From contig OY540811.1 of assembly GCA_961205875.1 (NCBI GenBank), positions 17,725,248 to 17,789,247 of the forward strand: a stretch of DNA of 64,000 bases, written 5' to 3'. Every line of letters starts with the position of its first letter. Within the stretch, counting starts at the first letter, position 1. Under the pieces are notes generated by a model. The model searched no databases. It was not told the origin of the DNA and was given only the letters and a program-made list of their open reading frames with translations. The translations under genes were made by a program, and so were the position numbers. Positions 26,501 through 41,500 of this stretch are shown here, in pieces. Origin of the DNA: Sialis fuliginosa. Taxonomy: Eukaryota; Arthropoda; Insecta; Megaloptera; Sialidae.

Positions 26501-29500
26501 AAGCACAATGGCCATTTTTTACCACCTAGGTCTTAGAAAACAACAATTTCTCTGCGTTACTTCGTTTCAAAATTAATATATCTATTATTGCTTCTATCGC
26601 TATTTTCTTAAAAGAACTTTTCAGCTACGTCACTGCATTTTCCGTTTTCCCCCGTACACAAGCACCTGGCCGTGTTACGTTGTTGTTGCCGTTAGATGGC
26701 ATTGCTGGTTATCGTTATTAAAATCTTATTTCAGAACACCTCCACCCTCTACATACACTTGAATTACATAGAGGGGGTGACGATTCGACGATTTATATTT
26801 CTCTTGATTGAGCGATACAAAGTTTACGTTTGTTGTCGATGAGTTTTTTTCTTTTGTTGTCGTAACTAAAATTGATGCTATCATATATTGTCGAACTTGT
26901 CATAGTTTTATTTAAGAGCTGAGGTATCCATGGTGGTTGTAAAAATTATATTAACACCTAAGAATCTTTGCCAATGTTTATAATGTTAGTATAAAATACA
27001 TTCGTATTGAAAATGATTGCATTCAGAAGCCCAAGTCTTATTTAAAAAACAGCAAAATTGATGTTTAATTAAGTAATTTATTTTCATTTATGAACATAAA
27101 ATAAGGATACAAAATATTCAAATCATTGGGAAAAATGAAAAGTATTTTTTCTATACAACCGTTTAAAAAAGTAGGCTTTTATATATTAAATGATTAATAA
27201 AATACTTTTCATTTGTTTATTACTGTTATCAAAAATATGTCAATTTATAGCTAGTTGTGTATACATTTAATCTAAAAATCAAAAATAAAGGAAAACATTG
27301 TTATTCGACATTTAATATTAGTTTTTGACACTATATTCAATAAAAATAATTAAAATGCAAATAATTTCTACAAATAGGAGAGATAAGTGATCAAAATAGA
27401 AAAATGATTTTTTACAAATTGTAAAAACTTTTTATTTTTACTAAAAATACGGTATTGACAAATAAATTTAAAAATAGATAATAATATAGTTAGATAAAGA
27501 AGAATATACAATTTTAAATTAAATACCATCCTTATACTTGTTCTAAAATTATTTAGAAACGCAATTCGAATTCATCGTCACAATATGACAACCGTCATAA
27601 CACTTTAATATATTAAAATACTTTGAACATTCAGGTGCTAAAAACTTCTTCTTCTTCTATACATAATTTATCTGTTAAAAGCTTTTATACGAAACTGGAA
27701 TACATTATATATAAGTAGTGATCTTTAATCCACAAGTTCTACTTTATAATTTATGTATATCCCGATAATAACACATTGAATTAACTTGAAATTATATTGC
27801 GTGAATTCGAATGTTATTTTTATATATGGTTAATTTTAAATAAAATATCGTCAAAAAATATTAAATACATACTACGTGCATGTACCTACTTAAGTACAAG
27901 TATTTTCAGTACCTGTACCCTGTACTTACAAGAATTAAGTTCGTTGTATTTATACTTGAACACATTTTTTGAAAATTAATTTTATTTTTACATAGGTACA
28001 TATATAGTTAGTTAGTTAATTAAGGAGGAAAGCCACTGTGACGAAATAAAAATCGATTTTTTTTACTGCATTTGTTTAAAGTATATGTACATATTATAAA
28101 ATATGTAAAAAAAAAGTATAAATTCCGAAAATTGATTGAATTACAGTCAGTTTAGTGAGAACAGACAGTGCAGCCGGTTATGACCCTCAAAAACTTTGAG
28201 CGCCTTTTTCTCGAAACGACTTTTTCGACCTTGTCCCAGCAATTTCTCAGAGTAATGAACCGATTAAAATAATTTTTTGTTCTATGTTTTCGTTATTGCA
28301 AAAACTACTTTTTTGAAATTTTAATAATTACTGTTTTTTAAGACCGCTTGAATTACAAAAAAGGTGTTAAAAATGAAAAAAAAAATTTCAAACCGTCGCC
28401 ATTTTGTGAAAAAATAAATAAATAAAAAACGGCAACACACAGCCATAGCTACATTCATATAGAAATTGATAAAATATTTTTTTTTTTCCGATAATAATGG
28501 AGAAAAATATTTTTTTGGTCGTCACATCGATGCACATAAAATTTTTAATATTTTTCAATAAAAATTGGTAATGAATAAGTTTAATATATAGGTACTTAAT
28601 AAAATGCCCACCGATCCTAAAATAATTAGTTATACATGTGAAAAAAATTCCCAAACATTGACAATTTTTTAACCCATCACAGTGACTTTTCCCCCTAAGT
28701 ACTTATAAAAGCTAATTTTATTTTAACACGTTTGTTTTTTTGCACGGAGAAGACGGCTTTGTCTTATAGAGGAAACATTTAATATTATTTACACAGTGTA
28801 CTGTATTTTATATAACTAACAATAAGGGATTCCCATTCATTGTTGACTGTCATTCAGTGTGCAATGTGAAAGCTGATTTAAAAGAAGGTAATTTATTAAT
28901 TTACTTTCGTTAATTTTTCTTATTTTAAAACCAATTTTTTTGTAACTTAAAATGACATTATTCTCTGGAACGTACATGTATATATCGAGTGAAAACAAGA
29001 TTAAGGTTATTGTAATTAAAAGAAAATATTTCTCAAAAAGTTTTCATATTTTTTCGTTTATTTATTTTTTATACAATAAACATACCGTTTATTTGCTACA
29101 ACAACGTCATAACTCAAAAATTGCTATTTTTGAGTTGTTTATACAGGAAAAACCGTTCGTACATGTACTTTATACAGCAAGAACAATATATCTGAGCTTC
29201 TTTAACTAACTACGATAGAGCATATATTATTAGAAAATTATCATATAAAGTTACACCAATTCAAAACTTTAAACATGTCTCCTGAAAATCACATTTTTTT
29301 TAGTTATAACGTTGTTACAGCAAATGAGCGATATGTTATTAAAAATATTTATATAGCATGAAGCCCCAATAAACTTCCTATTATTACTTCAAACATATAA
29401 AAACATATGAATTATGACAAAATAAATAATTCATATTTCATGGAATACAAATAGCACATATGTACATATAATATTAGATGGTACTACCAGTTTTATATGA

Positions 29501-32500
29501 CGGATAAGTTTGAGGTTAGGGACGACAACCGCGGGTAATCAAACATTCCGTGGGATCGAAAAGCCCCGGAACAGGTGCTCCGGTATGTATTACAGTCTCC
29601 CTCAACCTCCTCCTCTCCAACTACGTGTCAGTACACTTATACATCGCCATCTCATTGTGCTATGAATGGGGGTACTAAGGTGTAATAGGATCTAAACTCC
29701 AGGCAGGGTAAAAAGGTTAAAGTTACCTACTTTAGAGTTATTTAAATGTATGGGTGCGTGTTTTGTTAGGTGATAAATGAAGAAATTAATAAATAAGTTT
29801 ATTTTAGTAGATTTTTAATAATAAATGTAGGGTCGAGCGGGGCAGATATGAAACACCAAAAAAAGGGGGAAAAGTGAAACAAGCTTGCAACTGTTTATAG
29901 GAGAATTATAAAAACTGACATCATCATTAAAGGTTTGTTAAAGCGACCTGAAAATATGAATCGCCTAATAAGTGATGTGTCACCCCTACAGATTTCCTTG
30001 TTAGTCGATGTCAAAACGTGTGAATTAAATTTTAATTCTTTGCGCATAACTTTCTGTATAGCTCAGATATTAATTAAAGTTACAATTTCACATTGATATG
30101 CCACAAATAAGATAAATCAAAGTTGCCTTTGTAGCTTCTTTTAATTTTTCAAGAAATATTTTCCATTAGAGGCATGTTTCACCTTTTCCCTTACCTGTTT
30201 CACTTTTTCCCAAATTAGAGGTTAAAAATGAAACACACTTTTTTCATTTTTTAAGTCCGTGTTGTATCGTACAGTTCAAATGACGTAAGATTTGTATTTT
30301 GTTTCACTTTTACCCCAGTTGACCCTAGTTCTAGAAAAGGTCTAGAAAGCATCGCTTAACCCAAGGTTAGAAAACTATAATTTACTAACCTTGCGTTTAA
30401 CCAACCATAAAAACAGTTTAAACATTAACGTGGAAAATTAAAAGTGTAGCCTTTTTTTACATAATAATACATTATTAATAATAATACAAATAAACATTTA
30501 TGCAAAAAATTATTAATGAAAAGATTCATAAGCTTTCTCTTTCTTTTAGCATAAGAATGTATAGGAATTGTTTAATTTTTCGAGATTTTGATGGAAATAT
30601 CAATTTTAACTATGATGTTTGTGTCAACTCAAAAACGACAATACTTAGAAAGGTATTTAGTATTTGATATAAAGGATCTATACAAGCTTCAAAAGAAAAT
30701 ATCGTATTTACAACCGGAAATGGAGAAAATATTATTATCTAAAATTTATGTTTTGTTCATTTTTCCGATGTAAATAACATTTTTCCAGACATTCAGATGT
30801 ATAACATAAAGTACTTGTATTATTGTATTATTTAAATTATTAAATAAATTTTCCATTTTCCCAAAATACCTAACTTTTTTGCGATTTGATTAATTTTGAA
30901 ATTTATTTATGCTGAGAAAATAACAAAATACATAAATAATGGTCCTCGTATACTTCTAAAAGCAAATCATTTTCACAACAATAAAAAATTGATAAAATGC
31001 GATACAGACACAAAAAGAGTGCCATTGTCTCCAGCATCGGATACAATCATAATGGTGTTTTGTAATCCTGTACCCCCCCCCCGATATAAAATTCACACGA
31101 CGATGCACGCTGCTATCATTTATCTATCATCAGATTCTATTATCTGTCAGCGGAGGCGAGTAGTAGGTACTGAACGGGGGTTTCAGGCATATCCATACAC
31201 AGATACACTATGTATACATACATAGATACAAGATATATGTGTGAATTGTACCACGTGTTTGAACCGACCCCAACAACAACAATGTGCGCGTTTTTGTTGT
31301 AATAATTATTATGTGTGGAGTTTTGGGTTACACGTGAAGTAGATCGGTGGTCCTGAAACGATTGAGAATTGTAGAATAACTTGTGTAATTGAAAAATTTG
31401 ATGAAACTAATGAGTTAATTGAAGTTATTGAGTATCTATACTAAATTATTATGTGTGTTATTATAAGGGATGACGCCGAAACGAAAGTGCATTAAATTTG
31501 GACGAGACGAGATAATTAAAGCAAAATATATAAGATTTGTTATATTTGATTCACGTTTCGACTCTCGTGCGGAAAACTATCATTTTATGTACTAGGTACA
31601 CAAATAATTATTTAAAAAAAATGAAAAATTGTTTAAAATCTGTCTCGATATCGTCTCGTAATATATCATGTTTATTTTAAAATTATTTGAATTCTACCTA
31701 ATAAAAAAAGTACCAAACAAATATTGTAACGAAATGGGTATAGGTAACATTACGAAAAAATTTCGAGTTATCAACATTGGTTTTTCAGTCCAAGTGATTA
31801 TTAAATTTTATTATGTTACACCGATTCGAAATCTTTTCTTCAAATTAATAATAATTTGCTTTACAGTAAAGTTTTATAGTTATTATTTTAGGGTTTATTA
31901 AACCCCAGTGTAACGTTCGTGTCAGAAATATCCAGATGGGTTTTCTGAAGTGAAAAAGATACTTAAAATGAAAATGTTCCTATTTAATAATTCCAATTCA
32001 CAAAGGGTATATGTATGCGAATAATAATATGTAAATTCTCATCCATTTTCAACCCTCACTAACATTTAATTTTCGAATAAAATTATTTTAAATTTTCAAA
32101 TTCTTACGTTACGTTGTTCCATTTATATTTCGATTCAGTTAAACAAGTGAAACAGTTCACAAAGATACATTTTTTTATAATTGAATTAAGATTAATTAAG
32201 AAATAACAACAATAATTCTTATATACTTTTGATTTTTCATACAAAACCACTAAGTAAAATGAAATTGACAGTAGTTACAAATACCAATTTAATTTCACTT
32301 AAACTGTATTCTAAAACACATCTTGCGGATAAAATCAAACTGTAAATAATGTCAAAAACTACTTTAAATAATCCGATAATTAAATTGAAGCACGTTTTTA
32401 TAACTCCAAGTTGTAAAGTCATTCTGTAAGGATAACGACGCCGAGATATATAGATATACCCTATCCGAGTTAATTTGTTATGCTCTTTATTTGACACGTG

Positions 32501-35500
32501 TCCTCATTACGGATTTGGCTTGAAAACAAGTATATTCTAGTGGAGTTCCACTAACTATAACCCGTCCCAACTACTCACTTCTTTTCTTAAATGTTATGCA
32601 AATGTTATTCAAAATGCATGCAAGTAGGTTGGGATATACTATTTGAGGCTTCCACTGTGTTTTCGAGATTTAGGGTCTCTTTTTACGCGGAGCGATTTTC
32701 ATGTAAATTCAGGGATTTTCCGTTTGGTATTAAATGAAAACTGACAATTCAAGGAATTTTAATATGTTGTAACATATTAAAACATAAAAAAATGTTTTGT
32801 TATTTTACAACGTAAATGTTTTGTTATTATTAAAATCTTTGTTTAACAAGATTTCGCACCAGTTCACAAACGATGCCGTGTTGTATTTTCAGATAGTGAC
32901 GATAATTCTGATGAAAAAATATTAAAAAATTGTTACTTTTCATTAAATTTAAATTTATTTAATAAAGTTAAATAAATAAAATTGAAAAACAAACTTATTT
33001 TATTTTATGTTTTATATCAATAATTATCTTTCAGATTTTCGAACTAAATTTTCTTTTCTTATGCAATTTTCGGCCTATTTTGACTGATAGATTTGGTTTA
33101 TCGTGGTTTTAGAAAATAATGAACGCATCCCTTATCCTTTAATTTTAATGTCTTTTTTAAGCGATTTTTTGTACACGATTTGCTATGAAACGTATTTACC
33201 GCGTAAAAAGAGTAGTTAGTTTAGTTAAATAGGAACATGTCAACTTAAAACGAGTTATCTATTTAGTTAATTTATCCAAAAGAAAAGTATAAATGATACA
33301 ATTTTTGATAATTAAGAAGCAGTTCTTGTCAGCTGAATTACTTTTTTCTAAAAGCTCAGATATAATTTTCATTTATATTTTTTTGGCAACAACATATATA
33401 AGCAGTTCTTGAATGAACAGAATTTATTCTGAATACTAAAAATAATTTAATTTGACTTAAGAGGGCAGACCCAGTTAGAATTTTGAAAAAAATCATTTTT
33501 TTGCATTTTCTCAAAGTAGAATATTTCAAAAGTATTCTCTGAAAATTTCAGACAAATGTCCTGTCCATAGACGATTCAGTGTTAATTCCAAAACAAATTT
33601 TTATCTGCTTGCAAATCGTACTCAAAACTTTAAACGCGTTTTTCTCGAAACCTTGTTTTCGAAGTCGGTGATCACTGTAACTTGAGAAAGGCTTTGCCGA
33701 TCGGTTTGAAATTTTTCTCACTTATTCTATACATAATTATCCTCCGGATGAACAAAGGATTTTTTTGGACGATTATTATTTTTTTTATAGCCGAAAATGC
33801 GAGTGAAATTTTAGTCGAATAAAGAACTTTGACTTTCAATATCCGCCATTTTGTGAAAATTCAAAATTTTTCAAATACCTTCGTTCATCCGGAGCATTAT
33901 GTCCATTAGCTAATGATCCCTTTTGTTTGTTTTTTATTTCTATGATCTAGTGACGAGCAGCAGTGATCACGGCAAAACACTTTTTTTTGGACCCCTCCCA
34001 AATTTGCTGTATCCCACTTATTTTTTAATATTTTGCCATAAAAAAATTACAATATTTTCTGTAAATACATATCTTTCATGTGGAAAAACACTTGTTATTA
34101 ATTATTTTAATGCGTATATATTTAAATCCTAAAAAAGAGCTTTTTTTGGAAAACCCAACTGGGTCTGCCCCCTTAAGACAATAATTGACATTTCAATCTG
34201 CATCTAAGATTTATAAGTAACAAAATGGTATATGTAGAGCGTGTACAATATATATACAGCTACTTGTATTAAAAATAAATAAAACATAAAAAACAAGTTA
34301 TGCAATACATATTTATATTTATCAGAATCTAAAGCTCTGGATGATACAGCCCTGAATGTCACCGAGCTCTGTATGTATACAGGGGGGCGCAATGGTCCCG
34401 CGGGACATAAGATATGTATGATGGCAAAACGTTGTAACTTTATGCAGCTTTATGTATACGAATTATTCTGCAGGATCATCCCTTCGACATAAGTCCTCTG
34501 TTGTTGTTACTGTCCTGCGTGATGGTGTTGTGTTACGTAAAAAACAAATAAATCATTTTGCTGCCGGCTACGCGAAAATGTTAAAATATATATTTTTTAC
34601 ATTTATATATGTTTTATAAAATATGTCGTGTAATGCGTGATATTTTATATGAAATAATATTTGCAATGTGATTAAGTATTTGTCTATTTACTGCTCTTGA
34701 TTCTTAGTTCAAATAACGAAGAGTTTTTCATTAGTGCGAAAATTAAGCTAACGTATAAATTTTGACAGTAGTTTTTCTAATTCTAGCCAATTTGTGGATA
34801 TGCATATGTGTAGCTCATCAGATTAAATTTTAAAACTTATTCTCACGCTTGTTTAGTTTGAAGACTTCTGAATTAAAACATACTGATATATATATATATT
34901 TCTTGTAAACTCCCTTGAACTGTAGACCATTCAACATCCACATCGGAGGGTACAATGTTTTGTTTTACAGGGATTTTGTAAGCAAACTGTAAATATATGC
35001 ATATTAATTTGCATTTCAATTAACGTTTCTGGTCATAAATATAACTCTACACCTTACAATTTTTTTTTTAATTTTTGACGTAACTTCAAAAGATGCAAGA
35101 TCGTCTGAAATATTATTAAAAAGATTGTAAATAATTCAGTTTCATATTTAAAACGTGAAAGATAGGGTTGACTGGCTGTTTCATTCTTTAAAATCACAGA
35201 TCAATTTGTTTACAAAATCTTTGTAAAACAAAATTTTATATTCTGTAATAAGAGTACTAGAAGGACTTTTTGCTAGAAGCTTTCAGGAATTAAGTACACA
35301 CTGTCAAAATTGAGTACCTTACACATTTTCTAAAATTCGAACCTTCCTTTTTGGGCTGTGTGTACTGAATTACAAAACATTTTAATATTACGTATGAATA
35401 AACACGCAATTTGATATGTACTATTTTTAATGTATGTAAAAACAAACTCCAAGTATTGAGACATTGAGATGAATACTGAGAAATATATTTGTGTTTGAAA

Positions 35501-38500
35501 AACAGGATTTTTTATGTTACATCAATATATAATTCTATTTGAAAATATGTTCTGAATTTATAACAAGAATTAGTTGAAATCAGAAAAATGATTATATAAA
35601 ATTTTAAATTTATGATATTTTTTATAAATAAATTATCGATAAATATGTCATGTACTGTTTTTTTTGTCTTAGATTTTGAATTTATTTAAAATTATATCAA
35701 ATTTAATATTCAAAAATAAATCCATTATTAACTTGTCATGACCTATGTAATACGAAATATGTAAATATCATAAAAACTATGTCATTCTCAAAGTCCAATT
35801 TGAATATATGTATAATTATATAATAGATGATTACAATAATGTAATCCAACCATTCCCAGAATTTTCTTCAACCAAATAACATACCTAAATATAACGAATC
35901 CCATTTAAATAAAATATATACTATTTTCTTCAAGCAAACAGGACAGGTATGCGAACGAAACGTAACGTAGGTCTTGAAATAATCTGTACGTCAGTCAACG
36001 TGTCAATAATATTCGTGTAAGACGTGCGACGTTTCGACTTATCTCGTTAGTACGACAAGCCTTCTAGTATGAACTGACGTGTATCTGGTATTGAGATGAC
36101 CTCGGCGCCGGTATTGATCCGGAGCAGGCGCACACCTGAGTGTGTGTGCAAGGGTGAAAGGGGGGCAGACGCTTTACACGTACACGTGTGTAATGCGTAT
36201 GTGTGTTATATGTATCTGTACAGTCACGGATTTGAACCGTTTAATTTTTATTTATTTCGTTAACAATAGATATGCTACTATTTTCATATAATTATATCAT
36301 CGATATGCAAAGAAAATTCGCTACTCTAGTTTAGGAAGAAAGTTAATAAGGAGTTAATTAATAGGTACTTATTTCAAAAATAACTCTTAACAACAAGAAA
36401 GGCATGTTCTTTATAATTTTTAAAATATCCAATTCATGTAATAACTGCAGTAAACGAATTTTCATTCATTTTTGAAGTTAAACTACTTTAGGTGCGCAGG
36501 GTGAAATTGTAGTAATACAATAACAACGCGTTGTATGCAACAAAATGCGCGACCATGCAACGGAAACAACACCGTGCAGTTATATTAAACAAGCTTTGGG
36601 TTGGGGTGAGACCATTTAGGTCCACATAATCAACTTCCCAACACGGTGTGATTATAAATACTTGAATACTGAATATTTATTGTTTCCATATAATATGTAG
36701 TTTATGTGAATATTTTTTTAATATGTATATGAAAAATTTTAATGGAATTGGTCAGAAATAAAACTGACCTTTGTATTATGAATATTAATTTTCTAATATC
36801 CTAATGTCAATAATATAACACACATTTTTAGAATAACTAATTTGACAATTTGAATTAAATTGCATTTGTTTTTATAATAACTAATCTGACAATTTAAATT
36901 TAATTGCATTTGTTTCCAAGGCAACATTAATTGTAGACTTATTTATTAGTATTTCAAATTCAAATTTTGAGGGTGGTTTTCGCCTTGCACCTCTTCTATG
37001 GCTGTTAAGGTACGTATAACAAAAAAAATACTGAAATACATTTTCCATTATTTGTATTGTAGAATATTTATGCTAACAATTAGTTTCAAGTAAATCCGAC
37101 CAAAAAAAAACTTTACACCCCTTTTTACCTTCTTAGGGGTTGAATTTCGAAAAATCCTTTCTTTCAGATCATAATCACGTCAAGACGCTTCGATTGTACC
37201 CTGACGAAGTAAATAGCATTTTTTATTTACGAGATTTCGTGAACGTAAAAAATGACACGCACATACGTACACACACAAACAAACTCGCACTTAAAATAGT
37301 GTAAATCTACTATAGTGATCTTAAAACATACAATTAAGTATGTTGAAATTTTTGATTTTGATTTTCGGGCCGATTACAATATCTTCCAGTTGGGAAGTTA
37401 ATAAATAAAATAAATAATATAAATAATTTATTTAATAAAATGAATTCTTTATTTCTGTTTTTTATCATATTACGTAATATTTCAGTTATTCGTCAAATTC
37501 TTAGTCTGTCATTATATACGATCAGATTCATATCTACTGTATCTGTAATAGGATGTTTAATAAAATAGACTAAATATAGTTCGTTCATTCGATTTCTTAT
37601 AAATTATACTAGTGGAAAACCCAATGGAAATAACAGAATCCATGCAATATTACGTTTTACAAAATATCACACACTACTTACTGATCACACACAACACGCA
37701 ATAAATTCCCACCTCTATAAAAAAAATACCACACGGTCCAGCAAAAAAGTTATTGATGTTGTTGCACCAAATATTTAATAAAATTTAATTTATGTAATTA
37801 AAATTATGTATATGTATGAATATTATGTTTATATGATATATGTATATTGTGTTTGTAAAATTCGCTTTGGTACATAGGGATTTCGATGTGATTTTAGATA
37901 CATATAAATATATAAATACCAACAATCTTATAAATTTATAAAATAGCGCATGCTTTGGATTATTTTAATCATGTTTCATATATGTATACAAAATTAATAC
38001 TGTAATAAGTGTCGTATATATACATATTTGATGTGTGCATGTACGTAGCTAGGCGCTTATACACACATACACATGTGTATTTAGGGTAAGGTGGATCAAG
38101 TGTCGCAGTCACAGGAAAATAGTTCATGGGTGTATTACACCTGCAATAAAGGTTTATTTACATACGTTGAATTATTCCCACGGGAACAATATTTATAAAA
38201 TGATATATAAATCACCCAGTGTAAATTATATTATATTATGCTTATTTATTATTAATATCACATGTATCAGTTAAATAACATTATTATAATATATCGATGG
38301 TCTTGGGTCATAACATGATAACTGCAAAAAGCAATTTCTTAGTAATTTTAAATGAACATAGGTACTTTATTTGTTCAGATATTAAATTACCATTCATATA
38401 ATCTACTTCTCGAATTGTTGAGAAAATATCGTTTTCGTTATATGGATAATGTATATAAAACAAGGATTTCTTGGCTCAAGTAAATTTTTAACCTGTATAG

Positions 38501-41500
38501 AAATTTTGTAACGGATACTTCTATATCCGTTACATACAAAATTTAAATTTCGTTATAAGTACGATTACGTTACTGTATCTTAACGTTATTTCAATGTAGG
38601 GGTTATTTTAAGAAAATTTGCAAATACTTTTTTATTACTTTTTTGCTCTACACTTTGTATATTTCTCTCTTGCAAATTATAATTACCTTTTTTATTATGC
38701 CAGATATCATAAAGAATTTGCTTGAGTGCAAAAGCAAATTAGCCTCCAGTTAACGCTATCTGCTAGGTGTTAAATTGTCATGAAATTGCTTGATATTTTA
38801 AAACAGTGGTAATAAATGTATAATAATCTAAATGCTATGCACTTTATGAGGTACACTTGGCAGCACTTATTTTAAGTCGCTGATTTCTACTTATCGCGCA
38901 TGCATCAATGTTATGATATGTACGATTTCATTCTGTGAGTGTGTTGTGCCTAGCAGATAGCGTTCGCTGCAAGCTAATTTGATTTTGTACTCAAGTACAT
39001 TCTTTATAATACCGAGCATTAAACTTTTTTAAATTTATCTTTCTATTTGCAATTTTTCAACTACACAAATTAGCTTTTAAAACTGCAGTTTTCATTTTTG
39101 GAACTTCAGAAACAAGCTGCAACTATACACTAAATTAATCATTGTTTCGTTGCGGTAAAGTAACGTTAACCAACATTACATAATAATAATATTGTAATCT
39201 TATTGTGTCGAATTACATACAAAAAGAAAATAATGTATAAAATATTTACAAAAGGAATAAAAAATACAATACATAAATTAATGTCTACAGCAGGTTACTT
39301 TTATTATAAATGGCAGCTCTAGAAGAATATTAATTTTTGTACAATATTTCACATCTTTGAAAATAAATCATAATATTTCTCGTAAAGAAAAGCTCAGCTT
39401 CTATGGTTTCATACAACAAACATGAAACTAGATTCAACGACAATTTATCAACGTTACTTTATCGAGATTTCAAAAGCAACGCAACCATTTTTAAACAAAT
39501 GCGCATCTCCACGCAATCTGTTTCCCATGAACCAGTTTATGTCCTACAATAATCCCCTTGTATATCTTCCAATACGACGCGTTTCATATTATTAGATTAC
39601 TATCGATTCAATGCTCTCAGAAGTTTTTTCTATTAATGCTTCCTGAGTTTGCCGATCACTTGAACTGTCCCGCGCGGAAGTTGCAATTTATAAAAGAAAT
39701 TGTATACAATTTTACTCTTCGTTTATGTATACTTGTGTGAATGTGTGAAGATGTTTACGTAATTTATTTTATATGCAGATATTTATTCGTACAAATATTT
39801 TCTGATATGAAATGTTGCGCCTTTGTTAAATATTTAATATTATCTAATGTATTTTTCTTCATTTCGTATCCATCAATATTTTTTTATCAAACTATATTGA
39901 TGTTGATTTTTATATAGTAATGATTTCTTATTTCCATTAACAATAAAATTTTGTTATATCATAAACAAAAAAGGCACAATATCTATCAAATAAGATATCA
40001 GTAATAATCAATTTCTACAAATATCTCATACATAAAAATGAATGTTTGTATGAGGCTTATAGATTCGGGAATTACTGAACCAATAGATAGATAATTTTTC
40101 TGTGCATGTTCGTGGTTATTAATATTTTATAAAAACCTAAGACGAAAATGTTGTAGCCAGCCATGATATCAATTTACGGCGCAAAGAGTGAGTTCGGCTA
40201 TAATGAAGTTTTTACATTTGATTTCAGTAATAATTAAAATGAAAAAAAAAAAAAGTTAGCTGATTTTTTTTGTTTTTGATTTATTCTGATTGAACAATTG
40301 GTTTCCGAAAAAAAAAAATCACAAATATACGAATTTTTCGTTATTTTTAAAGTTAAAATATGTTTTATCTTCCAAACTATTGATTTAAAAAAAAGTTTAT
40401 GAGACAAAAAATGCTCACTTTAATCCAATAAAGCTTATATAATTTTTTTCAGATTTTTTAATGCAGATTTAGATTTATTAAACATAAAAACGTGTGTACC
40501 TATTGAAGGACCGCATAAAAAAATATCATATACATAGATGTTTTTTCTCAGAAAAATATAAAGAATTTAATAAAATCATTTTTAGCCACTAGAACGTCAA
40601 TTGGTCAGTTAGTGTACTCGAAATAGCTGTAATCCGCTCGCCAATTTGTATAAAACTAATTTAACAACAGTCCGTCACAATGTCTGATGTCACTTGTTAA
40701 AGTGAGAGGGAGGGCATAATTGTATATGCAAATCTAAATTACCTGTCACGTGTAGACATCGCAACGTTATCTACACTGCTAAGATTTAGGACTCCCCAAA
40801 ATCGCAGGACCCAAAGCTTGTGCCTATATGTCCTATACCAGTTCCTCACTAAACTAAAACATTTTTAGCAGACATAAGAGTACAATATTAATAATATTAT
40901 GTACTATGCAGTCTCTATGCAATAATATTCATAATCCTGTTTTGCATTGCAAATTAACACGATAGAGAGATACAGCTAATACAGGGCATATAACAATAGC
41001 CGGACCCTACACCAACGTAACAAGCCCTTTGTTTCGTGGTGGAGTAATCTTGTAGCAACCCTATTGTTGGATAAAGTTTATAGTCGCCCTTATCATGACG
41101 CATTTGTAGAAAAAAAGAGACAATTTAAACGAAATGGATCGTTTGTTCAATTATGTGAATGTGATTTTATCTTTCTAATTTGTTTTTCATAATTTACTGA
41201 TTATATTTCACGTGCATATGGAGAGTTTAAATATTTAAACTTCGTACTTTATTTTGTTCTTCAGTTACTTTTTATATTTTATAAAATAAAAGCAGGGCAG
41301 AGGGAACGATTCGCATGAGCTCGGCCGTTGTCTTTTGATCGTCAATTGTTTATTTTGTTTTCAATAATTAACTTCTAAATTATTACATGTTCATTAGTTA
41401 TTATTACAATAATAATTAATCGTGTTTGTACTTAATTCAACTATATTTTTCAAAAATCCTAAACAATAATTCCCTAGTCCACGCGAGCGAAACCGCGGGC

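Noticed and set aside
29515..29700. GC-richer patch with a GTATGT donor-like site (near 29583), possible exon
   Set aside because: No open frame of useful length on either strand and no acceptor. It is left as unexplained intronic sequence.
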